DNA of 64,000 nucleotides from Acidimicrobiia bacterium (GCA_022827265.1 JAJDTF010000091.1:44830-108829); one strand, 5' to 3'; positions 54,445 to 63,328 are shown, counted from the stretch's first letter. Translations and numbers: made by a program. Notes: generated from the letters alone by a model not told the origin.

Positions 54445-57384
54445 TCAGACGTGCTCGGCAATGAGGGCCAGCATCTCGCTGCCGTAGGACTCGAGCTTGG
54501 CCGGTCCGATGCCCGGTACGGCGAGCAGCTCGGCCTCGGTACGGGGACGCTGCGTTGCGAGCGCAATGAGGACTGCGTCCGGGGCCACGACGTACGCCGG
54601 TACGCCGTCGGCGCGGCTGCGCCGGAGGCGCCACGCGCGCAGTGCTTCGAACAGTGCCGCATCACTCGGATCGGTCGGCGGTTCGGGCTTGGATCGACGG
54701 GCCGCTGGTTGCGCTTCGGTGCCCGGCTGGACAGCCGGGTCAGCTGGGTCGCCCGGGAAGGCGCGACTGCCGGACCTTGGGCCAGCTCCAGACCCTGCGC
54801 CTCCCCCGGACTCTCGCGACGCTGATCCGGCAAGTATCGGCACGGGTTCGGCGGGCAGCGGCGGAGCGAGTTCGCTGAGCTCGACCAAGAACGGCGACGG
54901 CGGATCGTCGCTGATGAAGGTCACGGATGCAGCACAGCGAGTCAGTGCCACATGGAAGACACGGCGTTCTTCCTCGATGTCGTGGGCGAGACGGTGCGGC
55001 ATGAGGCCTTCGGAGGCCTCATAGACGATGACGTGGGGCCATTCGAGGCCCTTCACTCGGTGGACGGTCGCGAGTCGCACACCTGGTCGCCGCGCCGGAT
55101 TCACCGGCGCAGCGCCGCTCGGCGGGCGAGCCTCGTCATTGCCGAAGCCAGCTGCGTCCGAGGCACCGAACCCTGACAAGCGGTCGGCCAACCACGCAGC
55201 GAAGCTGGCCGGGTCGGGATGCAGGTGCGCCACCGAGATGAGCGCCCGCAAGTCATCACCGTGAGCAGACCTGTCCACGGAGCGGCGCGACGCATCCAAG
55301 CGGGTGTCAAGGCTGTACCCCAAGCCCAGCTCATCCCGAACGATCTCGAGAATGGCTTCAGTGGTGAGCTGCTCGTTCGCGGTTCGCTGTCGCAGCATGT
55401 CGATGTCGTCCGCGTACTGGTCGATCTTGGTCGCTGTGCGGTCGTCGCTGAGTCGGGCCGCCAGCGCCCGCAGCGCGCCGAGACTGCGCTGCTCGCCGAT
55501 CCACTCGATCACGCGAGGAGAGATTCCGCGCGGCGGTCGGCGTGCCGCATCCGATAGCGCGCCGCCAGGCAGTGCGTGACGGGGCGCGACCGCCAACTTG
55601 AGCCATGCCAGCGCGCCCGCGACGCCGGTGCGCTCCATGAACCCCCGTCCCAGCGGAGCATCTGCCGCTACGCCCAGCTCCCCGAGCACGATCTGCGGCA
55701 CGAGCAGCGTGCTGTTGACCCGCGTCAGCACCGCGATGTCGGAAGGCTGGATGCCGCTGTCGATCAGGGCCGTCACGGTCTCGCGCATCGCCGCTGCCGA
55801 CTCCGGCCCCGTCTTGACGGCGAGTGCCCCGTCGTTACGGTCGCCGTCTTGTCGGGTTTGCGACTCCATCGTCGATGACGCGTCGCCGATGGACGCATCG
55901 GGAGTTGCCGCGGTGATCTGCTTGTCGATGCGGCGGCGATTGTGCGACAGCAGGTTGATCGCTGCGTCGACCACCGGCGGCGGGCAGCGGTAGTTCACCT
56001 TCAGGTGGTGACGTGCCGCCCCCGGGAAGTACTTGTCGAAGTCGATGAGCCACTGCGGCGACGCTCCGGCGTAGCCGTAGATGGTCTGATCGTCGTCGCC
56101 GACAGCGAACACGTCGGCGCGGGGGCCCGCCAGCAGACGGATCATCAACAGGTGGGCGGGCGTCAAGTCCTGGAATTCGTCCACGAGCAACGCACCGCAC
56201 GCACGGCGTGCAGCGGCACGGGCTGCCGGGTCGACTAGCAAGATCTCGATCGCCCCGATGATCTGGTGGTCGAAGTCGACCAGTCCATCAGCCGACAGCT
56301 CCTTGACATATTGCGGCGCCAACGTCGAGAACTCCGGCACGTCAGGCTGGAATTCGCCTTCGACTTCGACGGGGTCACGCAACCCCAGCCGTGAAGCGCT
56401 CAGTGCCTCCAGCCATGGTGCGAGCTGATCGGTCATCGCCCTCCGGCGACGCTTGACGAGGCCGTCAAGACGGTCGCGCACACCCATCTCGTCGATGACC
56501 TGGACCCGGCTTCGGCCCGCCGGGTGTGCGAAGGGGCCAGTGCCGTTGCAGATGGCCAAGGCGATGCTGTTGAGGGTCCGCACTTGCAGTCCCGTCAGGT
56601 CACCCGTGCGCTCCTCCATCTCACGGCGGGCTCGGACGTTGAAAGCCACCAAGCACACCGCCCCGGCGGCAACCCCGAGGTCCCTCACGAGATAGCGCGC
56701 CCGCTCGGTGAGCACCCGGGTTTTGCCCGACCCTGCGGGCGCAACGATGCACGCAGCCCCGCCCAGGTGGCCGACAGCCGCATGCTGATCCGATGCCAGG
56801 TCGGCTCGCGGCGCGGCCGGCTGCACCCCGCGCAGGCTGCCTGCCGCCAGATTGGCCGCAGGAACCACCGGAGCAGCCAGTTCGAACGCCTCCAGCGGCC
56901 CGCCATCGCACCACACCGGCCCGGCATCGGTGACGACATCGCCGCCGGTGACACTCCCCGAAGTCGAGTCTGCTGGACTGGCACCGACGGCATCCAGCCC
57001 AGCGCTGCGCTGAGCGCCGAGCTTGAGCGCCGCTTCGACGGGGGCGAATCGGGCCTGCTCAGGTTGCCGAGCGTCGACGGTGTTCGCGGTGATGAGGTGC
57101 GTCAGCACTTCCGATCGCATGGTCAGTCCCGGCGACAGTTCCCACCACGGCGACTGCCACACCGGCGCAGCATCGGGCAGATCACCGTCGAACTCAATGA
57201 CCAGCCGGGTCCGCTGCAACCAGGCGTCACGCAAACGGCGGCCAGCCGCCGCGCTGAAATCGCCGAGGCTGACGTGCAGGCGTTCGCAGTCGGCCCACGC
57301 GCCCGGCGCCGCGTCGCCGGGCCGCACCAGAACACAGCGTCCTAACTCGGGTGGGCCGGCGAGTGCGTCTGCGGTCAGTCTCAT
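54445..57384 (-). CDS. UvrD/Rep-like superfamily 1 helicase with HRDC-like C-terminus
   Basis: A 979-residue DNA helicase. Walker A APAGSGKTRV is at about 215-224, Walker B LLVDEFQDLTPAHLLMIRL (about 400), motif III GDDDQTIYGYAGAS, YRCPPPVVDA, and the late motifs LATVHRVKGLEWPHVIVYEA and EERRVFHVALTR follow. The C-terminus, with AYVVAPDAVLIALATQRPRT and LAVPGIGPAKLESYG, is an HRDC domain as in actinobacterial UvrD2. The first approximately 200 residues before the helicase core are an extra region not found in standard UvrD; their role is unknown. It converges with the Nudix gene 15 nt away. Confidence 0.9.
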   Translation of the reverse strand: MRLTADALAGPPELGRCVLVRPGDAAPGAWADCERLHVSLGDFSAAAGRRLRDAWLQRTRLVIEFDGDLPDAAPVWQSPWWELSPGLTMRSEVLTHLITANTVDARQPEQARFAPVEAALKLGAQRSAGLDAVGASPADSTSGSVTGGDVVTDAGPVWCDGGPLEAFELAAPVVPAANLAAGSLRGVQPAAPRADLASDQHAAVGHLGGAACIVAPAGSGKTRVLTERARYLVRDLGVAAGAVCLVAFNVRARREMEERTGDLTGLQVRTLNSIALAICNGTGPFAHPAGRSRVQVIDEMGVRDRLDGLVKRRRRAMTDQLAPWLEALSASRLGLRDPVEVEGEFQPDVPEFSTLAPQYVKELSADGLVDFDHQIIGAIEILLVDPAARAAARRACGALLVDEFQDLTPAHLLMIRLLAGPRADVFAVGDDDQTIYGYAGASPQWLIDFDKYFPGAARHHLKVNYRCPPPVVDAAINLLSHNRRRIDKQITAATPDASIGDASSTMESQTRQDGDRNDGALAVKTGPESAAAMRETVTALIDSGIQPSDIAVLTRVNSTLLVPQIVLGELGVAADAPLGRGFMERTGVAGALAWLKLAVAPRHALPGGALSDAARRPPRGISPRVIEWIGEQRSLGALRALAARLSDDRTATKIDQYADDIDMLRQRTANEQLTTEAILEIVRDELGLGYSLDTRLDASRRSVDRSAHGDDLRALISVAHLHPDPASFAAWLADRLSGFGASDAAGFGNDEARPPSGAAPVNPARRPGVRLATVHRVKGLEWPHVIVYEASEGLMPHRLAHDIEEERRVFHVALTRCAASVTFISDDPPSPFLVELSELAPPLPAEPVPILAGSASRESGGGAGSGAGPRSGSRAFPGDPADPAVQPGTEAQPAARRSKPEPPTDPSDAALFEALRAWRLRRSRADGVPAYVVAPDAVLIALATQRPRTEAELLAVPGIGPAKLESYGSEMLALIAEHV

Positions 57385-57465
57385 GCAGGACTTGCGCTCA
57401 CGCGGAACGTGTCTTGGGCACAGCGCCGTGCCCGCAGTTCGGCCTGTGGCGCAGCATGTGGCCCG

Positions 57466-58146
57466 CTAGCGGCCGATGCCGATGAGGTGCATCGCCTCCG
57501 CACGGGTTGCGGTGTTGCGGAATTGCCCACGTACCGCCGAGGTGATGGTGAGCGACCCGGGCTTCTGCACGCCTCGCATCGACATGCACTGATGCTCGGC
57601 CTCGACAACCACGAGCGTGCCCCGCGGCTCGAGCACCTCCATCAGCTTGTCGGCGACTTGGGTGGTGAGTCGTTCCTGCACCTGCGGCCGGCGGGCGTAG
57701 GCCTCCACCAGCCGGGCGAGCTTCGACAGCCCCGTGATCATGCCCCGCTCGCCGGGGATGTACGCCACATGGGCACGGCCTACGAATGGCATGAGGTGGT
57801 GCTCGCACATCGAATAGAAGGGGATGTCACGCACCATGACCATCTCGTCATGGCCGGTTTCGAACTGCACCTTCAGGTGATGCTCAGGATCTTCCTGCAG
57901 ACCAGCGAATACTTCGGCATACATGCGGGCGACGCGTTTGGGCGTCTTTTGCAGCCCGTCCCGATCGGGGTCCTCGCCGATCGCGAGCAGGATCTCCCGG
58001 ACTGCCTTCTCGATGCGGTCCGTGTCGACCTGCTGGTCGGTCACGGCGCCATTCGTCTCAGCGATCGACATCGCCCCAGGAGCAATACCGGACGCCGGAT
58101 CAACGTCGGTACCAGAATCTGAGGCAGTAACCGAGCCCTGCGGCAT
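57466..58146 (-). CDS. folE: GTP cyclohydrolase I
   Basis: A 226-residue enzyme converting GTP to dihydroneopterin triphosphate, first step of folate synthesis. Zinc and catalytic residues appear in [20 protein letters not shown] and [27 protein letters not shown] and [20 protein letters not shown] are signatures. A disordered lead of about 40 residues precedes the fold. ATG 58146 is supported by a TAGGTT box 6 nt upstream; an internal ATG at 58071 is an alternative. Confidence 0.96.
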   Translation of the reverse strand: MPQGSVTASDSGTDVDPASGIAPGAMSIAETNGAVTDQQVDTDRIEKAVREILLAIGEDPDRDGLQKTPKRVARMYAEVFAGLQEDPEHHLKVQFETGHDEMVMVRDIPFYSMCEHHLMPFVGRAHVAYIPGERGMITGLSKLARLVEAYARRPQVQERLTTQVADKLMEVLEPRGTLVVVEAEHQCMSMRGVQKPGSLTITSAVRGQFRNTATRAEAMHLIGIGR

Positions 58147-58152
58147 CCGGTG

Positions 58153-58158
58153 AACCTA
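58153..58158 (-). promoter_or_regulatory. Candidate leaderless -10 box TAGGTT
   Basis: TAGGTT on the minus strand lies 6 nt before the folE ATG, without a Shine-Dalgarno. Confidence 0.5.
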
Positions 58159-58215
58159 CCCGCGTTGACCGGGGACGCCATAGCGATTTGCCATCGCAGC
58201 CCGCGACAGCCGATG

Positions 58216-58289
58216 CGCCCCCGGCAGGACTCGAACCTGCAACCGGCGGGATAGAAGCCCGCTGCGCTGTCCAGTTGCGCCACGGGGGC
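58216..58289 (-). tRNA. tRNA-Arg(TCT)
   Basis: Minus-strand cloverleaf: acceptor GCCCCCG/CGGGGGC, anticodon stem GCGGG/CCCGC with loop CTTCTAT (anticodon TCT), T arm TGCAGGTTCGAGTCCTGC. CCA is not encoded. Confidence 0.95.
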
Positions 58290-58426
58290 TCGGGCCACGA
58301 CGACCCAGCGCCATCCTGCCACCGAAGCGCCGCCGGTCCAAGGGTGCTGCCGCGCAGCAACGGGCCTCATCAGTACATTCGGGAGTCCGGCCTACCCATG
58401 GCGCCGTCCCTCGGAGGGAACCGAAC

Positions 58427-58900
58427 GTGACCGAGAAGAACCCTGGCTTCCGCTTCGATACCAACGAGCTCCAGTGGATCCACTACGAGGGCAGCCCGCG
58501 GTTCGACTACCCGATCGATTACGACATCGCCGTGCTCGGCCACGAGCAGGACGCCGGGCGGCTGGACCTGCTCATTCGCTGGGCTCCAGACGCCTACTGC
58601 CACTTCCACCGCCACGTGGCGACAACCGCCTCGCTGGTGCTCGAGGGCGAGCATCACGTGATCGACGTCGATGACAACGGCAACGAGGTGCACCACGATG
58701 TCCGGCCCGCTGGCACGTACTGCAGCGGCCCGGGCGGCGATGTGCACATGGAGCGTGGCGGCCCCGAGGGCTCGCTGGTGCTGTTCTCGATGCACGAGCC
58801 CACCGGGCGGATGTTCGAAGTGCTCGACGCCGACTACCACATCCTGGCTGAGACAACCATCGAGTCATTCAGAGAGCAGGCCCGCGAACTCGCAAGCTGA
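58427..58900 (+). CDS. Cupin-domain protein
   Basis: A 157-residue single-domain cupin. Motif 1 reads APDAYCHFHRHVATTASLVLEGEHH, in which the two histidines of HFHRH and the later Glu/His of EGEHHV are likely metal ligands; motif 2 is near GPGGDVHMERGGPEGSLVLF. Resembles ChrR-like or regulatory cupins; function unknown. GTG 58427 has GGAGGGAA upstream. Confidence 0.85.
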   Translation: MTEKNPGFRFDTNELQWIHYEGSPRFDYPIDYDIAVLGHEQDAGRLDLLIRWAPDAYCHFHRHVATTASLVLEGEHHVIDVDDNGNEVHHDVRPAGTYCSGPGGDVHMERGGPEGSLVLFSMHEPTGRMFEVLDADYHILAETTIESFREQARELAS

Positions 58901-58935
58901 CCCTCGTTGCCATAGCGCATCGGCACATGCGAGCG

Positions 58936-59229
58936 TCAATCGCTCAGGCTTGCCGCCGTCGCTGCCTGTTGCATGTCATCAGCCAGTGCACGTGACAAGG
59001 CCTCGCACAGCCGATCGTCCGCCCAACCGGTCTCGTTGGCTTCACACACCAATCGCCACACTTCGAAGCCCAACGCCGTTTCGTCGCCCGCGATGAACGC
59101 GGCCGTCAGGTCCGCTTGAAGCGCAAGGGGGTCGGAACCTCCTGCTCGTAGCCACGCCTCGACAACATCGCGCGTGCTGTGCTGGCCGGTGTTCCGGCTG
59201 GGCAGCGATCGAGGGGCCGAACCTGTCAC
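58936..59229 (-). CDS. Small hypothetical protein
   Basis: A 97-residue acidic, helical protein (STRDVVEAWLRAGG, LQADLTAAFIAGDETALGFEVWRL). No family recognised. Residue composition and the lack of low-complexity bias look real. It converges with the cupin gene 36 bp away and is divergent from the next small gene. Confidence 0.55.
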   Translation of the reverse strand: MTGSAPRSLPSRNTGQHSTRDVVEAWLRAGGSDPLALQADLTAAFIAGDETALGFEVWRLVCEANETGWADDRLCEALSRALADDMQQAATAASLSD

Positions 59230-59382
59230 GAATCCAACGGTACCCGGCGCTGCCCATCGGCTCCCACCGAAAAACGATTTCGCTGCTCGCCGTCGCTGGA
59301 TCAGGATGTGCGCAGGGCGCTCACAGGACGCATCGCCAGCATGTCGGAACCGCCGGGTGCGCGCCTTCTCCTACTCGTAGCC

Positions 59383-59682
59383 ATGACAGAGTATTCACAC
59401 ACGTCGCCCACCGAAGTCCGGGCCATCTTCAACAACTACGTGCTACCTCGTGTTCAGTCAGGTGAAGTTGCTGAGTTGGTACAAAGCAGCGGTACAGCCA
59501 GCCCGTCCTCGGGACAGCCGCCCGGCACCCGTAGCGAGCGGGTCGTGTACCTCGATGGCGGAGAGCGGATTGCGGTCGCTCACCGGTTCGTCTTGCCCGA
59601 CGGCAGCATCGGCGGATCTGGCCGGCCCGATCCCAAAGCTGTGCGGTTCGGCAGCGAGTGGCTCATCGCCGGCCCGGACTAG
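59383..59682 (+). CDS. Small hypothetical protein
   Basis: A 99-residue protein starting MTEYSHTSPTEVRAIFNNYV. Its middle is Ser/Pro-rich (SSGTASPSSGQPPGTRS), and RVVYLDGGERIAVAHRFVLP looks beta-stranded. Not recognised. The frame is open upstream to 59179, but that part looks non-coding. The gap on its left (59230-59382) shows nothing clear. Confidence 0.5.
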   Translation: MTEYSHTSPTEVRAIFNNYVLPRVQSGEVAELVQSSGTASPSSGQPPGTRSERVVYLDGGERIAVAHRFVLPDGSIGGSGRPDPKAVRFGSEWLIAGPD

Positions 59683-59795
59683 CTGCGTTCGTCGGGAGAC
59701 TCGACAATCCCGGCTGTCACAGCCAGAACTGCGCGCCTGCGTCGACACAACCAACCGCGCCAGCTCGATGAATCGTCGGCCACACGACGATCTCG

Positions 59796-60863
59796 TCAGG
59801 TCATCTCCGCCTGCGACGCGTCGCGATACGCCTCGGTGAGAGCGGCCAACAACTCCTCGTTGAAGTCCCGAACGGTGTTGCCCTTCCCGATCTGGACGTC
59901 GGCCAGTTCCTCTATCTGTCCGATGAAATGCGGCGCCCTCTTCTCGAACACACTGCGCCAGAACTGGAGAGACGCCCCGCCGTCGTTCCAAATCGTGACC
60001 AGCCCGACATTGTCGCCCATGAGTCGAGGCAGGAGGGTGTGACGCTTCGCCCCCTTTCCTTCGTACGTTGAGAGCCTGACAAGGCCTTGTCGCTCCAGGT
60101 CGCGTGCCCACTCGAGTAAGCGGTGCAGCCTTGCCTGCGATTCATCAGGAACCGAACTGATAGTGGCTTCAAACCGCTCGCTTCCGGTGTACAGCGTGCC
60201 GGAATCCTGACGGCGAGTCCGTTCGACAGTCACCTCGTGCCGTTCAGGCGTCACACGTTGAGGGAGCACGACCGAACTCCCGCTGATGTCGAACGCGTTG
60301 ACTGCAACCAAGTCGATGACCAGCTTGTCAGTGACATGTTCCAAGTACGCCACCAGCGTCATCAGTTCCGGCGGTACCGAGTCCAGGACGAAGACGAGCC
60401 GGAATCGTCCCTCGCGAAGATGCTCACCGAGTGACTCCGTGAACTCGTCAGAATCGAAGGCGCCGCCTTCGGTCGCGCTCACCGCTGCCTCCAGCGAATC
60501 ATGACCACGAGCCTTCAGGTAGTTGCCGAAACGCTCTTCAATATGTTCCCGAGTCGTTCCGTGCAGACTCGCCGCATACGCCAAGATCTGCGAGACCACG
60601 GCCCGCCGGGCTTCATTGTTCTGGGCGAGCTTCACCTCGATGATGACCGGCCTACCTGTGGTCTCGACGCCGACGAGATCTGCGAAACCCGAGCCGAGCG
60701 GCGCTTCCTTGCCGAGGATCAGAAGTTGGGGTGCGCCCGACAGCGGCAGCATCTCAGGCGCTTGTTCGATCAGATCGTGCAGAGTGGCCTCGTCCGGAAA
60801 ACCCGCCGGCGGGCTCAGCACCCAGCCGTCATCGTCTTCCGTCCAGATTCCGGGCATCGACAC
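59796..60863 (-). CDS. PD-(D/E)XK nuclease-like protein
   Basis: A 355-residue protein. Residues 35-95 carry LGSGFADLVGVETTGRPVII, then EVKLAQNNEARRAVVSQIL and AYAASLHG: an Asp, then E-x-K, then a conserved helix, the core of a PD-(D/E)XK nuclease fold as in NucS-like or DUF91 proteins. The C-terminal half, including RLHRLLEWARDLERQGLVRL, may be a winged-helix or substrate domain. Codon use is less GC-biased than neighbours, suggesting transfer. GTG 60863 has GGGGAG 7 nt upstream. Could be a solitary defence or repair nuclease; not known. Confidence 0.7.
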   Translation of the reverse strand: MSMPGIWTEDDDGWVLSPPAGFPDEATLHDLIEQAPEMLPLSGAPQLLILGKEAPLGSGFADLVGVETTGRPVIIEVKLAQNNEARRAVVSQILAYAASLHGTTREHIEERFGNYLKARGHDSLEAAVSATEGGAFDSDEFTESLGEHLREGRFRLVFVLDSVPPELMTLVAYLEHVTDKLVIDLVAVNAFDISGSSVVLPQRVTPERHEVTVERTRRQDSGTLYTGSERFEATISSVPDESQARLHRLLEWARDLERQGLVRLSTYEGKGAKRHTLLPRLMGDNVGLVTIWNDGGASLQFWRSVFEKRAPHFIGQIEELADVQIGKGNTVRDFNEELLAALTEAYRDASQAEMT

Positions 60864-60931
60864 GTCTTGCTCCCCACTCCTTCAAGCGGAATTCAACACT
60901 TCGGGCATGTCGGATATCGAAAATCGACTGG

Positions 60932-61870
60932 CTAGCGGGAGGGCCAGCGCAGGATTCCGGTTTCGGTGCGGCCGTCGGCTTCGAGGTAGTCGGGGTCGCC
61001 GGGGAATGCGATGCGGTGCGGCCCTTCGTTTTCGTAACGGATCCGCACGTGTTCGTCGTCGCCAGGCGTGCCCCTGCCGGCGGCAGCGACCGCGTCGGCC
61101 ACCGTTCCGAATCTGGCAAGGCGGTGCAGCATGCCGATGGTCGGCGTCATCATCACCATGTCGCCGGTCTCGTTGCGCCGGATGGCGTCCGCCGGGCGAA
61201 CCCATTGGTGCTCGACCGCCTCGTCGTGATCGGGCAGCGGCACTTGGCCGTCCGGCATGGCAGTGAGGAAGAACCGGGTGTCGTAGCGGCGTGGTGAGCC
61301 CAGCGGCGTCACCCAGCGGCCGATGAAGTAAACGTTGTCGCCGTCGAGCAGCAGGTCTTCGCTGCGCACCGTCTCGATGAAGTCCCGCTCGCCGGCATTG
61401 ACCTCGTCGCGGTACTGCGAGAACCGCTCGGCCACATCGGGGGGCGAGAGGTCGATGATGCCCGAGGGCAGATCCCGCGGATCCTCGACGCCGACCGGGT
61501 GGTCGTGATGGGCGAGCAGAATGCCCGCTTCCTCGAACGTCTCCCGCAACGCTGCGACCCAGAACGCGATACCGCCCCGCTTGATGCCGATCTGAAACGA
61601 GGCGTCGTCATCAGTCAGGCCAGACACCGTCTCGTCGGCGACCTGGGTGGCGTCTTCGGGGTCGACGGCACCGCCGGGGTACACCCACATGTCGCCCACG
61701 AAGATCGACCTGGCGTTGCGCTTCAGCATCAGCACATGGGGATCGTTCTCTTCGGACAGGATCATCACGGTGGCCGCATCGCGCACGGGCACGGCTTCAG
61801 GGTCGTAGTCGCCGCCGCTCCCGGGTGACTTTGCGCCAACCGAGGCGCGGCGCTCGGGTTGCTCACTCAT
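60932..61870 (-). CDS. Nudix hydrolase (NUDT7/NUDT19-like)
   Basis: A 312-residue Nudix protein. VMILSEENDPHVLMLKRNAR and MWVYPGGAVDPED begin the fold, and the Nudix helix AALRETFEEAGILLA follows only after an insert of about 30 residues, the arrangement seen in NUDT19-type CoA diphosphatases. This suggests hydrolysis of CoA or acyl-CoA. It is on the minus strand downstream of the GrdB-family gene, separated by 132 bp with no visible gene. Confidence 0.87.
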   Translation of the reverse strand: MSEQPERRASVGAKSPGSGGDYDPEAVPVRDAATVMILSEENDPHVLMLKRNARSIFVGDMWVYPGGAVDPEDATQVADETVSGLTDDDASFQIGIKRGGIAFWVAALRETFEEAGILLAHHDHPVGVEDPRDLPSGIIDLSPPDVAERFSQYRDEVNAGERDFIETVRSEDLLLDGDNVYFIGRWVTPLGSPRRYDTRFFLTAMPDGQVPLPDHDEAVEHQWVRPADAIRRNETGDMVMMTPTIGMLHRLARFGTVADAVAAAGRGTPGDDEHVRIRYENEGPHRIAFPGDPDYLEADGRTETGILRWPSR

Positions 61871-62002
61871 CAGCGGACCAATCCCGGCTCAGTCGGCGTC
61901 AGTGCGAACCGCGGCCGGCTTCGACAGAAGCAGCCGCGCACACCCGGTCGTCATCACTTGGCCACCACACAGATCCCGACGCACAGACTCGCCACGCACA
62001 GG

Positions 62003-63034
62003 TCAGTAGTCGATGCCCGCGCAGACGAGGCACTCTTCGCCGTCGTGGCTGGCACGGGCCGCTGCTGCGTCCTCGTCGGTCTGGTACTGCGGCGTCGGGT
62101 GGCGCTCGACCCGGTCGTCCTCGTAATCGCCGTCACCGGCTGAATCTGCGCCTGCATCGGTGCTCGCCTTAGCCGAGTCGTCACCGTTCGGCACGGCGCA
62201 CTCGGGCAAATCGGCAGCCTTGGTGGCCGGCGCGAACACCCGGTCCTTCCAGCGATCCGACTCCGACCAGCGGTAGTGCAGGTGCGCCATGGAACCCGGC
62301 ACGCGCAGATTCTCGAATGCGGCGAACGTGTCGCGCAGGATCTGCAGGTTGAGCTCGGATTCGTGCGGCTTGCCCGCTGTGCGCCCGAGCGGGTAGTCGA
62401 GGTACGCAGCACGGGGCGGCCAGGCCGCCCGGGTGATGTCGCGTGCGCTCGACATCGACAGCGTCGGGATTCCTTCGGCCTCGATGGCCCTCGCGATCAG
62501 ACCCCCGGTCTGATGGCAGACAGGTCAGACCGGCACGAGCAGCACCACGTCGAGCTCGTCGGCTACGCAGCGCTTCGCCAGCTCGGGGATCAGCTCCTCA
62601 CGCACACGCCGGGTGCTGTAGATGCCGCCCATGAGGGTGTAGGCGTTCGGGCCCAATTCGCCGATCTCGCCGCTGTCACGCAGGGCACGCAAAGCCTTGA
62701 TGGGGAACACGCAGTTGATGTCCGAGCGGGCGTCGGCGAGGTCGTAGGCGAAGTGCGTCGCCCGCAGCTCAGAGACGTCGACGTCGGTTGGGATCGCCCG
62801 GTAGGTCGTGTCGTCGCGGTAATGAAACGCCGTCTGGCCGACTGAGTAGATGCCCCCGGTTGCGATCAGTCCGACGCGGCACTCCGAGATCGGCTTGGTC
62901 AGCGGCGTCCACGGCGGCGGCGTCTCGCTGTGCACCCAGCGGTACTCGCCGTAACCCAGCCCGATGTACTGGGCAGTGATCCGCGGGATGTACTCAACAG
63001 GTGGCTGGCGGGCAGCAACAGTCTCAGCGCTCAC
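62003..63034 (-). CDS. GrdB/PrdB-family reductase with in-frame TGA (probable selenoprotein)
   Basis: Read through TGA 62525-62527 as selenocysteine, this is one 343-residue protein of the glycine/sarcosine/betaine/D-proline reductase B-subunit family. The N-terminal part (PPVEYIPRITAQYIGLGYGE, VGLIATGGIYSVGQTAFHYR, ADARSDINCVFPIKALRAL) and the C-terminal part (HQTGGLIARAIEAEGIPTLS, DYPLGRTAGKPH) are in one frame, on either side of the TGA. The recoded site gives VLLVPV-U170-PVC-HQ, a UxxC redox motif where relatives have CxxC or UxxC. A hairpin fitting a bacterial SECIS lies right after it. GTG 63034 is chosen for TACCGT 6 nt upstream. The C-terminal 80 residues are variable and end in ECLVCAGIDY, another CxxC. 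No selA/B/C/D is in view. The alternative is a pseudogene split by one nonsense change. Confidence 0.78.
62496..62514 (-). promoter_or_regulatory. Candidate SECIS hairpin
   Basis: Minus-strand RNA after the UGA: 10 nt, then ATCAGACC-GGG-GGTCTGAT, a perfect 8-bp stem with a 3-nt loop of G. The loop begins 18 nt after the UGA. Bacterial SECIS elements need an apical loop about 16-37 nt after the UGA with a G in its first two positions, so this fits. It lies inside the coding region. Confidence 0.7.
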
Positions 63035-63040
63035 GCTCCC

Positions 63041-63046
63041 ACGGTA
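63041..63046 (-). promoter_or_regulatory. Candidate leaderless -10 box TACCGT
   Basis: TACCGT on the minus strand lies exactly 6 nt before GTG 63034 of the GrdB/PrdB-family gene, which supports that start over one at 63091. Confidence 0.45.
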
Positions 63047-63108
63047 CGCGGTCAGCACAGTGCCCGGCAGAGGACAGGCGCCAGAAGGCACAGATGTCAG
63101 AGCGAAGG

Positions 63109-63187
63109 AGGCGGCAGGAGGCTCTGCGACGTTGCGACCTGCTGGATCGCGGGCGCAGAGAATCCTGCCGCCTCCGCAGCGGGCGCA
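63109..63187 (+). repeat. Palindromic dispersed repeat B, copy 2
   Basis: Second copy of the element at 7335. Outer arms AGGCGGCAGGA (63109-63119) and TCCTGCCGCCT (63163-63173), inner arms CTCTGC and GCAGAG, core GACGTTGCGACCTGC. Outer-arm bases that differ from copy 1 differ on both sides so pairing is kept. It lies between the GrdB/PrdB-family gene and tRNA-His. Confidence 0.7.
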
Positions 63188-63253
63188 CCTTCCCGCGCTG
63201 CTCCGAAAACCGGTAGCGAGGCCGCGCCACCCGTGGCATCCTTGGCTCCCCGT

Positions 63254-63328
63254 GCGGGTCGTAGCTCAGTTGGTTAGAGCGCCAGTTTGTGGCACTGGAG
63301 GCCGGGGGTTCGATTCCCCTCGATCCGC
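63254..63328 (+). tRNA. tRNA-His(GTG)
   Basis: Cloverleaf with the extra G at position -1 paired to C73, acceptor CGGGTCG/CGATCCG, D arm GCTC-GAGC, anticodon stem CCAGT/ACTGG with loop TTGTGGC (anticodon GTG), T arm GGGGGTTCGATTCCCCT. CCA is not encoded. Confidence 0.94.

Noticed and set aside
62003..62455. Separate gene starting at the ATG after the TGA
   Set aside because: The region between TGA and this ATG encodes conserved family sequence in the same frame, so an independent gene would lose half of the domain.
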